Of a stretch of DNA of 64,000 nt, positions 9,467 through 18,101 are shown in pieces. The stretch is from Pseudomonas anuradhapurensis (lineage in GTDB: Bacteria; Pseudomonadota; Gammaproteobacteria; Pseudomonadales; Pseudomonadaceae). The stretch covers positions 2,243,001-2,307,000 of the forward strand of contig NZ_CP077097.1 in assembly GCF_014269225.2 (NCBI RefSeq), read 5' to 3'. The first letter of the stretch is position 1, and each line of letters begins with the position of its first letter. A program made the translations under genes and the position numbers. The notes below the pieces were generated by a model that searched no databases, was not told the DNA's origin, and saw only the letters and a list, made by a program, of their open reading frames with translations.

Positions 9467-9865
9467 TCAGAGGGCGGCGGCCCCGGCCAGGGCCACCTGG
9501 GCATCCTGCCCGGGCTTGACCCCGGATACGCCAATGGCGCCCACTACCTGGCCATCCACCCGCAGCGGCACGCCCCCTTCCAGGCTGGTCAGCAGCGGCG
9601 CGGTGACGAATGCCGTACGGCCTGCATTGACCATTTCCTCGTAATCGCGTGTCTCTCTGCGCCCAAGCGCAGCGCTGCGCGCTTTTTCCATGGCAATGTA
9701 GGCGCTGGCCGGGGCGCAACCGTCCAGGCGTTCCAGGGCCAGCGGGTGGCCGCCGTCATCGACCACGGCGATGGTCACGCTCCACTGTTGCGCCAGGGCT
9801 TGCTGGCGGGCGGCGTTGAGCACACGGGCGACTTCGGCCTGGCCGATCACGGACTTGCTATGCAT
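9467..9865 (-). CDS. glcG: GlcG/HbpS-like heme-binding protein (DUF336)
   Basis: Protein of 132 residues from the GlcG/HbpS (DUF336) family. The family pattern is clear: [33 protein letters not shown], and a glycine-rich end [19 protein letters not shown]. Its role in glycolate use is unknown; homologues bind heme or small ligands. It starts at 9865, overlapping the glcF stop by 8 bp, which indicates translational coupling inside the glc operon. Confidence 0.85.
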   Translation of the reverse strand: MHSKSVIGQAEVARVLNAARQQALAQQWSVTIAVVDDGGHPLALERLDGCAPASAYIAMEKARSAALGRRETRDYEEMVNAGRTAFVTAPLLTSLEGGVPLRVDGQVVGAIGVSGVKPGQDAQVALAGAAAL

Positions 9866-11093
9866 GGTGGTTCTCCGGGTTCAAGGCTGCTTCGACAATT
9901 TCGATCCAGTGCCGCACCGGCGTGCGCCCGGCCCCATCGAGGTGGGCCTGGCAGCCGATGTTGGCGGTGGCAATGACTTGCGGTTTGCCGCTTTCCAGGG
10001 CGTTGAGGCGGTTGTCGCGCAATTGCCGCGACAGCTCAGGCTGGGTCAGCGAGTAGGTGCCGGCCGAGCCGCAGCACAAGTGGCTGTCGGCGACCGCGGT
10101 CAGGGTGAAGCCCAGGCGTGTGAGCAAGGCTTCCACGGCGCCGCCCAGCTTCAGTGCGTGTTGCAGGGTGCACGGGCAATGGAAGGCCAGGCGCTGGTCG
10201 GTGCACAGGCCCAACTGCTCGACCGGCTCGTCGCGCAGCACCTCCACCAAGTCGCGTGACAGCGCGCTGACGCGTGCGGCCTTGGCGGCGTAAAGCGGGT
10301 CCTTCTCCAGCAGGTGGCCATAATCACGCACGAACGCGCCACAGCCGCTGGCGGTCTGCACGATGGCCTCGGCACCGGCCTCGATGGCTGGCCACCAGGC
10401 GTCGATATTGCGCCGTGCCCGCTGCAGGCCTTGTTCCTGGGCATTGAGATGGTAGTCCACCGCACCGCAGCAACCGGCTTGGCGGATCGGCTCCACGCTG
10501 ATCCCCAGGCGGTCCAGCAGGCGTGCGGCGGCGGCATTGGTGTTGGGCGACAGGGCCGGTTGCACGCAGCCTTCCAGCAGCAGCACGCGGCGCGCATGGC
10601 GAGCTGGCGGACGCACACCGGGGGCGGCGACCCGTGCCGGCAGCTTGTGCCTGAGCGCGGCCGGCAGCAGCGGGCGCAGCGCCTGGCCGCTGCGGGTCAG
10701 GGCCTTGAACAGCACCGGGCGCGGCACCACCGCACGCAGGCCCTGGCGCAGCAGGCGTTGGCCGAGTGGGCGCGGTACCTGCTGGTCGACCACGGCGCGG
10801 CCGATGTCCAGCAAGTCGTGGTACTTCACCCCGGACGGGCAGGTGGTTTCGCAGTTGCGGCAGCTCAGGCAGCGGTCCAGGTGCGTCTGGGTACTGGCGC
10901 TCACCGGTTCGCCTTCGAGCACCTGCTTGATCAGGTAGATGCGCCCGCGTGGGCCGTCCAGTTCATCGCCCAGCAACTGGTAGGTGGGGCAGGTGGCGGT
11001 GCAGAAACCACAATGCACGCAGGAGCGCAGGATGCTTTCGGCTTCGTCGGCGCGGGCCAGGCGACGGGCGCTTTCGCTGAGGTTGGTTTGCAT
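9858..11093 (-). CDS. glcF: glycolate oxidase iron-sulfur subunit
   Basis: Electron-transfer subunit of glycolate dehydrogenase, 411 residues. Two ferredoxin-like 4Fe-4S sites are present: Cys25, Cys28, Cys31 and Cys35 in CVHCGFCTATCP, and Cys75, Cys78, Cys81 and Cys85 in CLSCRNCETTCP. Two cysteine-rich CCG domains follow (GCCGAVDYH and HLCCGSAGTY). It passes electrons from GlcD/GlcE to the quinone pool at the membrane. It starts 9 bp after the glcE stop and overlaps glcG. Confidence 0.94.
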   Translation of the reverse strand: MQTNLSESARRLARADEAESILRSCVHCGFCTATCPTYQLLGDELDGPRGRIYLIKQVLEGEPVSASTQTHLDRCLSCRNCETTCPSGVKYHDLLDIGRAVVDQQVPRPLGQRLLRQGLRAVVPRPVLFKALTRSGQALRPLLPAALRHKLPARVAAPGVRPPARHARRVLLLEGCVQPALSPNTNAAAARLLDRLGISVEPIRQAGCCGAVDYHLNAQEQGLQRARRNIDAWWPAIEAGAEAIVQTASGCGAFVRDYGHLLEKDPLYAAKAARVSALSRDLVEVLRDEPVEQLGLCTDQRLAFHCPCTLQHALKLGGAVEALLTRLGFTLTAVADSHLCCGSAGTYSLTQPELSRQLRDNRLNALESGKPQVIATANIGCQAHLDGAGRTPVRHWIEIVEAALNPENHHA

Positions 11094-11102
11094 GGTCTGG
11101 GC

Positions 11103-12155
11103 TCACAGGTCCGGGTACAGGCGGCCAGGGTTGAATATGCCCTGGGGGTCGAGTTGTTGCTTGAGGGCACGGTGGTAGCGCATCAGCGCAGCGGTTAGCG
11201 GTGGGCTGCTGGCCGCGCCGGAGGCGTAACAGGTGGCATGGCCACCAACCTTGGCAACCTGCTCGCGGATGTCCTCTGCTGCTGCGGTGGACTTCAGCCA
11301 GCGTTGGGCGCCACCCCAGTCGAGCAGTTGTCGGCCGGGCAGCTCCAGCTCGCCGGTGGCCAGCGGCACGGACAGGCGCCATAGCGGTGCAGGGTCGGCA
11401 AAGAACGCCAGGCGCTGTTCGCGCAGGTCGCTCCAGAAGCGGCTGTCGAGCGGTTCGCCGCCCAAGCGCTGCTGCGCTGACTGCACGGAGCCTTCACCTC
11501 CCTCCAGGCGCAGGTACAGCGCCTCGCCGTCATGGCAGGCAGCGCTGATCGGCAGTGGCTGCTGGCCCCATTCGGCGAGTTCCAGCAGGGCCTCGTGGCG
11601 GCTCATTGGCAAGCGCAGGCTCAGGCACTGACGCGGACGCGGCAGCACTTTCAGCGACACCTCGGTCAGCAGCCCCAGGCAACCGAAGCTGCCCGCCATC
11701 AGCCGTGACACGTCGTAACCGGCAACGTTCTTCATCACTTCGCCGCCAAAGCGCAGCAACTTGCCGTGGCCGGTGATCACCCGTGTGCCCAGCAGGTAAT
11801 CGCGCACCGACCCGGCCCACGGCCGCCGTGGCCCCGACAGCCCGGCCGCGACCATGCCACCGAGGGTGGCCTCGGCGCTCAGGTGTGGTGGTTCGCAGGG
11901 CAGCATCTGCCCGGCTTCGTGCAGCACCGCCTCGATTTCGCGCAGCGGCGTGCCGGCCCGGGCGGTGAGCACCAGCTCGGTCGGGTCGTAGCTGACGATG
12001 CCGCGGTGGCTGCGGGTGTCCAGCACCTCGCCGGCAACCGGGTTGCCGAGCATGGCCTTGCTGTTGCCGCCCTGGATACGCAGCGCCGTGCCCTGGTTCA
12101 ATGCCTGGCTGACCTGCTCCAGCAAGGCCTGGCTCATATCGCGGTCGATGCTCAT
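11103..12155 (-). CDS. glcE: glycolate oxidase FAD-binding subunit
   Basis: Second flavin-binding subunit of glycolate dehydrogenase, 350 residues. The PCMH-type FAD fold is visible in TALRIQGGNSKAMLGNP, LSAEATLGGMVAAGLSGPRR and GGEVMKNVAGYDVSRLMAGS. The start MSIDRDMSQALLEQV at 12155 shares one base with the glcD stop (TGATG), so translation is coupled; the longer in-frame extension into glcD is not needed. It acts with GlcD and GlcF. Confidence 0.93.
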   Translation of the reverse strand: MSIDRDMSQALLEQVSQALNQGTALRIQGGNSKAMLGNPVAGEVLDTRSHRGIVSYDPTELVLTARAGTPLREIEAVLHEAGQMLPCEPPHLSAEATLGGMVAAGLSGPRRPWAGSVRDYLLGTRVITGHGKLLRFGGEVMKNVAGYDVSRLMAGSFGCLGLLTEVSLKVLPRPRQCLSLRLPMSRHEALLELAEWGQQPLPISAACHDGEALYLRLEGGEGSVQSAQQRLGGEPLDSRFWSDLREQRLAFFADPAPLWRLSVPLATGELELPGRQLLDWGGAQRWLKSTAAAEDIREQVAKVGGHATCYASGAASSPPLTAALMRYHRALKQQLDPQGIFNPGRLYPDL

Positions 12156-13654
12156 CAGAAGCGCTCCAGCTCGGGGAAGGGCAACTGCCCGTGGTGCACG
12201 TGCATCGCGCCAAATTCGGCGCAACGGTGCAGGGTGGGGATGTTCTTGCCCGGGTTGAGCAGGCCCTGCGGGTCGAAGGCGGCCTTGACCGCATGGAACA
12301 GGGTGATTTCCTCAGCGTTGAACTGTGCGCACATCTGGTTGATCTTCTCGCGCCCGACGCCATGCTCGCCGGTGATGCTGCCGCCGACGGCCACGCACAG
12401 CTCGAGGATCTTGCCGCCAATGGCCTCGGCGCGCTCCAGTTCGCCAGGCAGGTTGGCATCGAACAGAATCAGCGGATGCATGTTGCCGTCGCCGGCATGA
12501 AAGACATTGGCCACGCGCAGGCCATACTCACGGGACAGGTCACTGATGCCCTTGAGCACCCGTGGCAGCTCGCGGCGCGGGATGGTGCCGTCCATGCAGT
12601 AATAGTCGGGGGAGATGCGCCCCACTGCCGGGAAGGCGTTCTTGCGCCCGGCCCAGAAGCGCACGCGTTCGGCCTCGTCGCTGGCCAGCCGCACCTCGCG
12701 CGCCCCGGCCCGGGCCAGTACGCCGGCGACCCTTTCGCAATCGTCGTGCACATCGGCTTCGACGCCGTCCAGCTCGCACAGCAGGATGGCCGCCGCGTCC
12801 ACCGGGTAGCCGGCGTGGATGAAGTCCTCGGCGGCGCGGATCGCCAGGTTGTCCATCATTTCCAGGCCGCCGGGGATGATCCCGGCGGCGATGATCTCGG
12901 CCACCGCCCGGCCAGCGTCCTCGACACTGTCGAAACTGGCCAGCAGCACCCGTGCCACCTGTGGCTTTGGCAACAGCTTGACGGTGACTTCGGTGACGAT
13001 GCCGAGCATGCCTTCGGAGCCGGTGAATAGCGCCAGCAGATCGAAGCCGGGGCTGTCCAGGGCATCGCCGCCCAGGGTCAGGCGCTCGCCTTCGACGGTC
13101 AGGATCTCGACCTTGAGCAGGTTGTGCACGGTCAGGCCGTACTTCAGGCAGTGCACGCCGCCGGCGTTTTCGGCCACGTTGCCACCGATGGAACAGGCGA
13201 TTTGCGACGACGGGTCTGGCGCATAGTACAGGCCGTGCGGGGCGGCAGCCTGGGAGATGGCCAGGTTGCGCACGCCGGGCTGCACCCGGGCGAAGCGGCC
13301 CTGCGGGTTGACTTCGAGGATGCGATTGAAGCGCGCCATCACCAGCAGGACGCCCTTGGCCAGCGGCAAGGCGCCGCCCGACAGGCCGGTACCGGCGCCG
13401 CGCGCAACCACCGGCACACCGCGCTGGTGGCAGAGCCTGAGCAAGGTCTGCACCTGCTCCAGGCGCTCGGGCAGCACCACCAGCAGCGGCACCGTGCGGT
13501 AGGCCGAAAGGCCATCGCATTCGTAGGGTTTGAGGTCTTCCTCGCGGTGCAGCACTTCGAGGTCCGGCAGGGCTTCACGCAGCGCCTGCAGCAGGGCGGC
13601 CTGGTCCACGGCGGGCAGTGCGCCATCGACGCGTTCGTCGTACAGGATGTTCAT
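12155..13654 (-). CDS. glcD: glycolate oxidase catalytic subunit, FAD-linked
   Basis: Oxidises glycolate (and often D-lactate) to glyoxylate. It has 499 residues, the same length as E. coli GlcD. The PCMH FAD domain carries VPVVARGAGTGLSGGALPLA and GGNVAENAGGVHCLKYGLT; the C-terminal FAD-oxidase domain ends with SITGEHGVGREKINQM. The start MNILYDERVDG at 13654 fits the family; five extra in-frame codons lie upstream. It is the first gene of the minus-strand glc operon, divergent from glcC, with two operator-like palindromes in the 196-bp spacer. Confidence 0.95.
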   Translation of the reverse strand: MNILYDERVDGALPAVDQAALLQALREALPDLEVLHREEDLKPYECDGLSAYRTVPLLVVLPERLEQVQTLLRLCHQRGVPVVARGAGTGLSGGALPLAKGVLLVMARFNRILEVNPQGRFARVQPGVRNLAISQAAAPHGLYYAPDPSSQIACSIGGNVAENAGGVHCLKYGLTVHNLLKVEILTVEGERLTLGGDALDSPGFDLLALFTGSEGMLGIVTEVTVKLLPKPQVARVLLASFDSVEDAGRAVAEIIAAGIIPGGLEMMDNLAIRAAEDFIHAGYPVDAAAILLCELDGVEADVHDDCERVAGVLARAGAREVRLASDEAERVRFWAGRKNAFPAVGRISPDYYCMDGTIPRRELPRVLKGISDLSREYGLRVANVFHAGDGNMHPLILFDANLPGELERAEAIGGKILELCVAVGGSITGEHGVGREKINQMCAQFNAEEITLFHAVKAAFDPQGLLNPGKNIPTLHRCAEFGAMHVHHGQLPFPELERF

Positions 13655-13747
13655 GGGTTCACTCGGCAACGGTTTTTGTCGTTATTGGCACATCGCTCAC
13701 CCTGTCCAGCCTGAGCGTCATGGCGGCCGCGGTCGAGTGGTTGGCGA

Positions 13748-13762
13748 ACTGGTCCTACCAGT
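13748..13762. promoter_or_regulatory. predicted GlcC operator, site 1
   Basis: Perfect 15-bp palindrome ACTGGT-CCT-ACCAGT in the glcD/glcC spacer. TGGT-N3-ACCA is the type of site bound by FadR-subfamily GntR regulators such as GlcC, LldR and PdhR. It lies about 94 bp before glcD. The core TGGTCCTACCA recurs 75 bp downstream. Confidence 0.65.
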
Positions 13763-13824
13763 TTATGTAGCCGGTGCTGGTAATTTACGGGTTTGCTCGG
13801 CTAGATTGAGCCGGGTAGGCGAAG

Positions 13825-13835
13825 TGGTCCTACCA
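13825..13835. promoter_or_regulatory. predicted GlcC operator, site 2
   Basis: Second copy of the identical core TGGTCCTACCA, 75 bp from site 1 (about seven helical turns), and just upstream of the glcC ribosome site AGGAGG. This position suits autoregulation and looping between the two sites. Confidence 0.62.
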
Positions 13836-13850
13836 GCAGGAGGGTGCGCA

Positions 13851-14615
13851 GTGGGTACTGAAGGCAAGGCCAAGGTCGCCGACCAGGTGGCCGAACGGGT
13901 CGAACGGTTGATCGTCGAGGGCGTGCTCAAGGTCGGCCAGCCGCTGCCGTCGGAGCGGCGCCTGGTGGAAAAACTGGGCTGCTCGCGCTCGGCTTTGCGG
14001 GAGGGCCTGCGCATCCTGCGCGGGCGCGGCATCATCGACACCGAGCAGGGGCGCGGTTCGTTCGTCGCCGACCTGACCGGCCAGGCAGGCGGCACGCCGT
14101 TGATGCACCTGTTCAGCTCGCAGCCGCGCACGCTGTTCGATCTGTTGGAGGTGCGCGCACTGCTGGAGGCTGAATCGGCGCGCCTGGCTGCCTTGCGTGC
14201 CACCGATATCGACCGTTTGCTGATCCGCCGGCGCTATGAAGAGATGTTGGCCGCCCATGCCGCCCAGGAGCCACTCGATGCCCGTGAACATGCCCGCCGC
14301 GACCATGCCTTCCACCGTGCCATCAGCGAGGCCTCGCACAACCCGGTGCTGGTGCACACCTTGCAATCGCTCAGTGACCTGACCTTGAGCACCGTCTTCG
14401 CGTCGGTCAACAACCTGTATTGCCGCCCCGCGCAAAAGCGCCAGATCGACCGCCAGCATGCACGGTTGTACCACGCCGTGATGGAGCAATTGCCCGAGCA
14501 GGCGCAGCGCGCGGCTCGCGAACACATCAACGGGATACGCGACAGCTTGCGCGAAATCGAGCAGGAGGAGCAGCGCCTGGTGCGGGCGACCATGCGCATG
14601 GATGGCTGGGGGTGA
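13851..14615 (+). CDS. glcC: glycolate-responsive GntR regulator
   Basis: FadR-type GntR regulator of 254 residues, the same length as E. coli GlcC. The N-terminal winged helix includes QPLPSERRLVEKLGCSRSAL followed by REGLRILRGRGII. The C-terminal FCD domain carries metal-type ligand residues in ARRDHAFHRAISEASHNP and IDRQHARLYHAV. The start is GTG at 13851, chosen for the CAGGAGGG ribosome site a few bases upstream; no good ATG exists. It is divergent from glcDEFGB and most likely activates it with glycolate and represses itself. Confidence 0.9.
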   Translation: MGTEGKAKVADQVAERVERLIVEGVLKVGQPLPSERRLVEKLGCSRSALREGLRILRGRGIIDTEQGRGSFVADLTGQAGGTPLMHLFSSQPRTLFDLLEVRALLEAESARLAALRATDIDRLLIRRRYEEMLAAHAAQEPLDAREHARRDHAFHRAISEASHNPVLVHTLQSLSDLTLSTVFASVNNLYCRPAQKRQIDRQHARLYHAVMEQLPEQAQRAAREHINGIRDSLREIEQEEQRLVRATMRMDGWG

Positions 14616-14646
14616 AATTTGCCTGCGCCGGCCCTTTCGAGGGGGC

Positions 14647-14688
14647 ACCCGCTCCCACAGGGGCCGCAGCGGCCTTGTGGGAGCGGGT
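14647..14688. repeat. REP-type palindrome after glcC
   Basis: A near-perfect inverted repeat: ACCCGCTCCCACAGGGGCCGC against GCGGCCTTGTGGGAGCGGGT, with one bulged base. This is the common CTCCCACAGG palindrome of P. putida genomes, here between convergent glcC and the DUF2388-like gene. It could end both transcripts, but no U-run is present. Confidence 0.65.
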
Positions 14689-14707
14689 CAGCTGCAGGCT
14701 GGCCTGG

Positions 14708-15025
14708 TCAATGATTGGCTACGCTATCGTCCTGCGACAGGATGGCCCGGGCCAGTTCTTCGTCACTGGCCTGCAGGCCAGGGTGGTCCTTGCGCGCCTG
14801 TTCCAGCGCCGCCTCCACGTAGGCGCCACGGATTGCACCGCCGCTGGCGACATAAGCGGAAAGCTCGTCACGCGCCGGGATGATCCGTTTGTCGTCCTTG
14901 AAGGTCGAATACAGCGAAGCGGAAACACCGGCCGAGGTGGCGACGTCGCCCGCATCGACGTCAGCCAGGGCAGCGCCGGCAGGCAGCAGGAGCAGCAAGG
15001 CAGGGGCGAGGAGTAGGTGGCGCAT
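14708..15025 (-). CDS. small secreted DUF2388-like protein
   Basis: Protein of 105 residues. An N-terminal signal peptide (RHLLLAPALLLLLPAGAALA) is followed by a short domain with STFKDDKRIIPARDELSAYV and ASGGAIRGAYVEAALEQAR, which I recognise as the Pseudomonas DUF2388 pattern. Function is unknown; it is probably periplasmic. The start at 15025 was taken because the signal peptide begins there and a GGAG motif lies upstream; the frame is open 14 codons further. It is divergent from the glutathione transferase gene. Confidence 0.75.
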   Translation of the reverse strand: MRHLLLAPALLLLLPAGAALADVDAGDVATSAGVSASLYSTFKDDKRIIPARDELSAYVASGGAIRGAYVEAALEQARKDHPGLQASDEELARAILSQDDSVANH

Positions 15026-15234
15026 GGCATGTTCTCCAGTAACGTGCAGCACAGGGAAATAAACCACTCAGTGTTTAAGAGCGCGTGAACATGGCCGGAG
15101 TTCCATGGGTGTTCCACGGCAGGGGCGTTCAGCGGCTGCACGCGTGCATTGACTGTGGCACGCCCGGCGTGATTTGCTCGGGCTTGCCCACCACGGGCCT
15201 GCGCGATCATTCAACGGAATCTGAAGGTCCTCTC

Positions 15235-15861
15235 ATGCCCGACTACAAACTGCATTGCTTCGCCGAATCCGGTAACGCCTACAAGGCTGCCCTGATGCTC
15301 GAACTCACCGGCCAGGCCTGGCAACCGGTGTTCGTCGACTTCTTCCATGGCCAGACCCGCGAGCAGGCCTGGCGCGAGGAAGTGAACGAACAGGGCGAGG
15401 TGCCGGTCCTGGAACACGCCGGCAAGACCCTCACCCAGTCTGCGCTGATCCTCGAGTACCTCGCTGCGCAGACCGGACAGTTCGGCCCGCGCGACGAAGA
15501 CGAAAAACGCGAAATCTGGCGCTGGATGCTGTTCGACAACCACAAGTTCACCAGTTACTACGCAGCGCTGCGCTTCCTGTTTTGCCTGAAGAACACCGGC
15601 GAAACGGACGTGACCCGGTTCCTGCGTGAACGTGCCCAGGCGGCCTACCGCATCGTCGACGCACACCTGGCAAAGACTCCGTTCATGGTGGCTGGGCGCC
15701 TGACCATCGCCGACCTGTCGCTGGCGGGGTACGTGTACATGCCGGAGGACACCGGCATCCGGTTGGCGGAATTCACCCATATAGAGGCCTGGAAGGCCCG
15801 GATCCAGGCGTTACCGGGCTGGAAGCACCCGTACGAGCTGATGCCTCGCGCAGCCGCCTGA
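15235..15861 (+). CDS. glutathione S-transferase family protein
   Basis: Protein of 208 residues. A thioredoxin-like N-terminal domain (MPDYKLHCFAESGNAYKAA, then GEVPVLEHAGKTLTQSALIL, the glutathione-binding PV and QSxxI motifs) is followed by an all-helical C-terminal domain with FMVAGRLTIADLSLAGYV, the conserved N-capping region. Likely conjugates glutathione to electrophiles or acts in redox repair; the substrate is unknown. The start at 15235 is set by the beginning of the domain. It converges on the PBP2 gene with a 37-bp gap. Confidence 0.87.
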   Translation: MPDYKLHCFAESGNAYKAALMLELTGQAWQPVFVDFFHGQTREQAWREEVNEQGEVPVLEHAGKTLTQSALILEYLAAQTGQFGPRDEDEKREIWRWMLFDNHKFTSYYAALRFLFCLKNTGETDVTRFLRERAQAAYRIVDAHLAKTPFMVAGRLTIADLSLAGYVYMPEDTGIRLAEFTHIEAWKARIQALPGWKHPYELMPRAAA

Positions 15862-15898
15862 GACGTTCCCCTGCCGAGTTGTCACGCCGTTTTCACGC

Positions 15899-17794
15899 CT
15901 AGCTGTGTGGCGCAGTATGTGCGCTTGCGCCACCAGCATATTCAGGCTTCAGATGCCCCTGTTCGTCCAGCAGATAGGCATCCATCACTTCCCGTACTAC
16001 CGGGCCCGCCACCCGCCCACCGGCCTCCCCGTTCTCGATCATCACCGCCACCACCACGCTTGGGTGGTCAGCAGGCGCAAAACCGACGAACAGGGCGTTG
16101 TCGCGGTGCCGTTCCTGGGTCTTGTCGCGGTTGTAGCGCTCGCCCTGCCTGATTGCCACCACCTGCGCGGTGCCGCTCTTGCCGGCAATCCGGTACTGCG
16201 CGCCAGCCGCTGCGGCACGGGCGATCCCGCGCGGGTCGTGCATGACCATCTGCATGCCCTGGCTGACCTGGTCCCAGGCATGCCTGTCATGCAGCACGAT
16301 GTCGGGCATCGGGTGCGGGTCGACCGGTGTAGCGCCGCCCACGGTCATCGCCAGGTGCGGGCGGTGCCACACGCCCTTGCTCGCCAGCAGGCTGGTGGCC
16401 TGGGCCAGTTGCAGCGGAGTGACCTGCATGTAGCCCTGGCCGATGCCGAGGATCAGCGTCTCGCCGGGGAACCAGGCCTGGCGCCGCGTGGCCCGCTTCC
16501 ACTCGGGCGACGGCATCAGCCCGGCGGCTTCCTCGAACATGTCCAGCGACACCTTCTGGCCCAGGCCGAACTCGGCCAGGTAGTCGTGCAGGCGGTCGAT
16601 GCCCAGCTTGTGTGCCAGGTCGTAGAAGTAGGTGTCGTTGGAGCGCATGATCGCGATGTACATGTCCACCCAGCCATCGCCGCTGCGGTTCCAGTTGCGG
16701 TACTTGTGGTCATAGTTGGGCAGTTCGTAGTAGCCCGGGTCGAAGACCCGGCTGCCCGGGGTGATCACGCCGCTGTCGAGGCCGGCAATGGCGACCTCCG
16801 GCTTGACCGTCGAGCCCGGTGCATACAGGCCGCGCAGCACGCGGTTGAACAGCGGCCGGTCGATCGAGTCGCGCAGCGCGGCGTACTGCTTGAAGCTGAT
16901 GCCCTTGACGAACAGGTTGGGGTCGAAGCTGGGGTTGCTGACCATGGCCAGCACATCACCGTTGGCCGGGTCGAGCACCACCACCGAGCCACGGCGGTCG
17001 CCAAGGGCTTTTTCCGCCGCCAGTTGCAGGTGCGCGTCCAGGGTCAGGACGATGTCCTTGCCGGGGGTCGGGTCCTTGTGGTTGAGCACCCGCATCACGC
17101 GGCCCTGGGCGTTGGTCTCGACCTCTTCATAACCCACGTGGCCGTGCAGCTGGCTTTCGTAGAAGTGTTCGATACCGGTCTTGCCGATCGACTGGGTGCC
17201 GCGGTACTCGGTGTTGTCGAGGGCCTTGGCCTCTTTTTCGTTGATCCGCCCCACGTAGCCCACCGAATGGGCGAAGTGTTCGGCCAGCGGGTACTCGCGG
17301 ATGAACTGCGGCTCCACTTCCAGGCCCGGCAGACGGAACTGGTTCACCGCCACCAGGGCGATCTGCTCTTCGCTCAGGCCGACCATCAGGGTGACCGGCT
17401 CGAACGGCTTGCGGCCCCGACGCAGGTCCTTGTCGAACTGCTTGCGCTCGTCTTCGCCCAGGCCCAGCACCTGCGCCAGGGTGTCGAGCACCTTGGCCGT
17501 GTCGCCGCCGGCCCGCTCGCGGGTCATGGTCAGGTCGAAGCTGGGCTTGTTGTCGGCCAGCACCACGCCGTTGCGGTCATAGATCAGCCCGCGCTCGGGA
17601 GCGATGGGCAGCACGTGCACGCGGTTGTTTTCCGATACGGCGCTCTGCTGGTCATGCTGCAGCACCTGCAGCACATAAAGCCGGCCCACCAGCACGGCAC
17701 ACAGGCAGAACACCAGGGTGGCGCAGGCCAGAAGCCGGCGGTTGACCAGGTGCTTTTCCTTTTCGTGGTCCTTGAGGGGGATGGGTTGCGGCAT
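15899..17794 (-). CDS. mrdA: penicillin-binding protein 2 (peptidoglycan transpeptidase)
   Basis: Class B high-molecular-weight PBP of 631 residues that cross-links peptidoglycan during cell elongation. One membrane anchor (about residues 22-44) is followed by the pedestal domain and the transpeptidase domain. The active-site Ser328 and Lys331 lie in APGSTVKPE, the SxN motif is in MRSNDTYFYD, and the KSGT motif starts at Lys539 in IAGKSGTAQVV. No rodA, rlpA or mltB gene is next to it, unlike the standard elongation locus, so this is probably a second, orphan PBP2 copy (P. putida is known to carry two mrdA genes). The start MPQPIPLKDHEKEKHLV at 17794 is the family start. Confidence 0.92.
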   Translation of the reverse strand: MPQPIPLKDHEKEKHLVNRRLLACATLVFCLCAVLVGRLYVLQVLQHDQQSAVSENNRVHVLPIAPERGLIYDRNGVVLADNKPSFDLTMTRERAGGDTAKVLDTLAQVLGLGEDERKQFDKDLRRGRKPFEPVTLMVGLSEEQIALVAVNQFRLPGLEVEPQFIREYPLAEHFAHSVGYVGRINEKEAKALDNTEYRGTQSIGKTGIEHFYESQLHGHVGYEEVETNAQGRVMRVLNHKDPTPGKDIVLTLDAHLQLAAEKALGDRRGSVVVLDPANGDVLAMVSNPSFDPNLFVKGISFKQYAALRDSIDRPLFNRVLRGLYAPGSTVKPEVAIAGLDSGVITPGSRVFDPGYYELPNYDHKYRNWNRSGDGWVDMYIAIMRSNDTYFYDLAHKLGIDRLHDYLAEFGLGQKVSLDMFEEAAGLMPSPEWKRATRRQAWFPGETLILGIGQGYMQVTPLQLAQATSLLASKGVWHRPHLAMTVGGATPVDPHPMPDIVLHDRHAWDQVSQGMQMVMHDPRGIARAAAAGAQYRIAGKSGTAQVVAIRQGERYNRDKTQERHRDNALFVGFAPADHPSVVVAVMIENGEAGGRVAGPVVREVMDAYLLDEQGHLKPEYAGGASAHTAPHS

Positions 17795-18101
17795 CGGCGG
17801 TTCTGTCTGCGGGTGGTGGGGCTGGATGACGGCGGACGCCGTGCAAGCTGACCTGTGGGCGCGAGCTCTGTGGCAGCGGGGGCGGTGATGCTACGCAAGC
17901 TACCAGGCCCTCTCAAGGCAAAAGCCTGCCGGCGCAAAAGCTCTGGCGGCTGCCACGCCCGTAATCACGCGGGCCGCCGGCAACATGAAGATTTGTTCAT
18001 CACGGCGCTACCAAGCTGCAACCTCGCCCTGCAACGATGCACGCGCATTGCCCTGAACCTGCTATGCCTAAAAGGACACCCGAACCCAACAGGGCCTATC
18101 G
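17795..18101. other. 307-bp spacer between mrdA and the ABC operon
   Basis: Divergent promoter region for mrdA (minus) and the ABC ATPase (plus). I see no gene, no clear operator and no full REP element; a short self-complementary GC-rich stretch occurs around 17940-17985. Confidence 0.5.
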
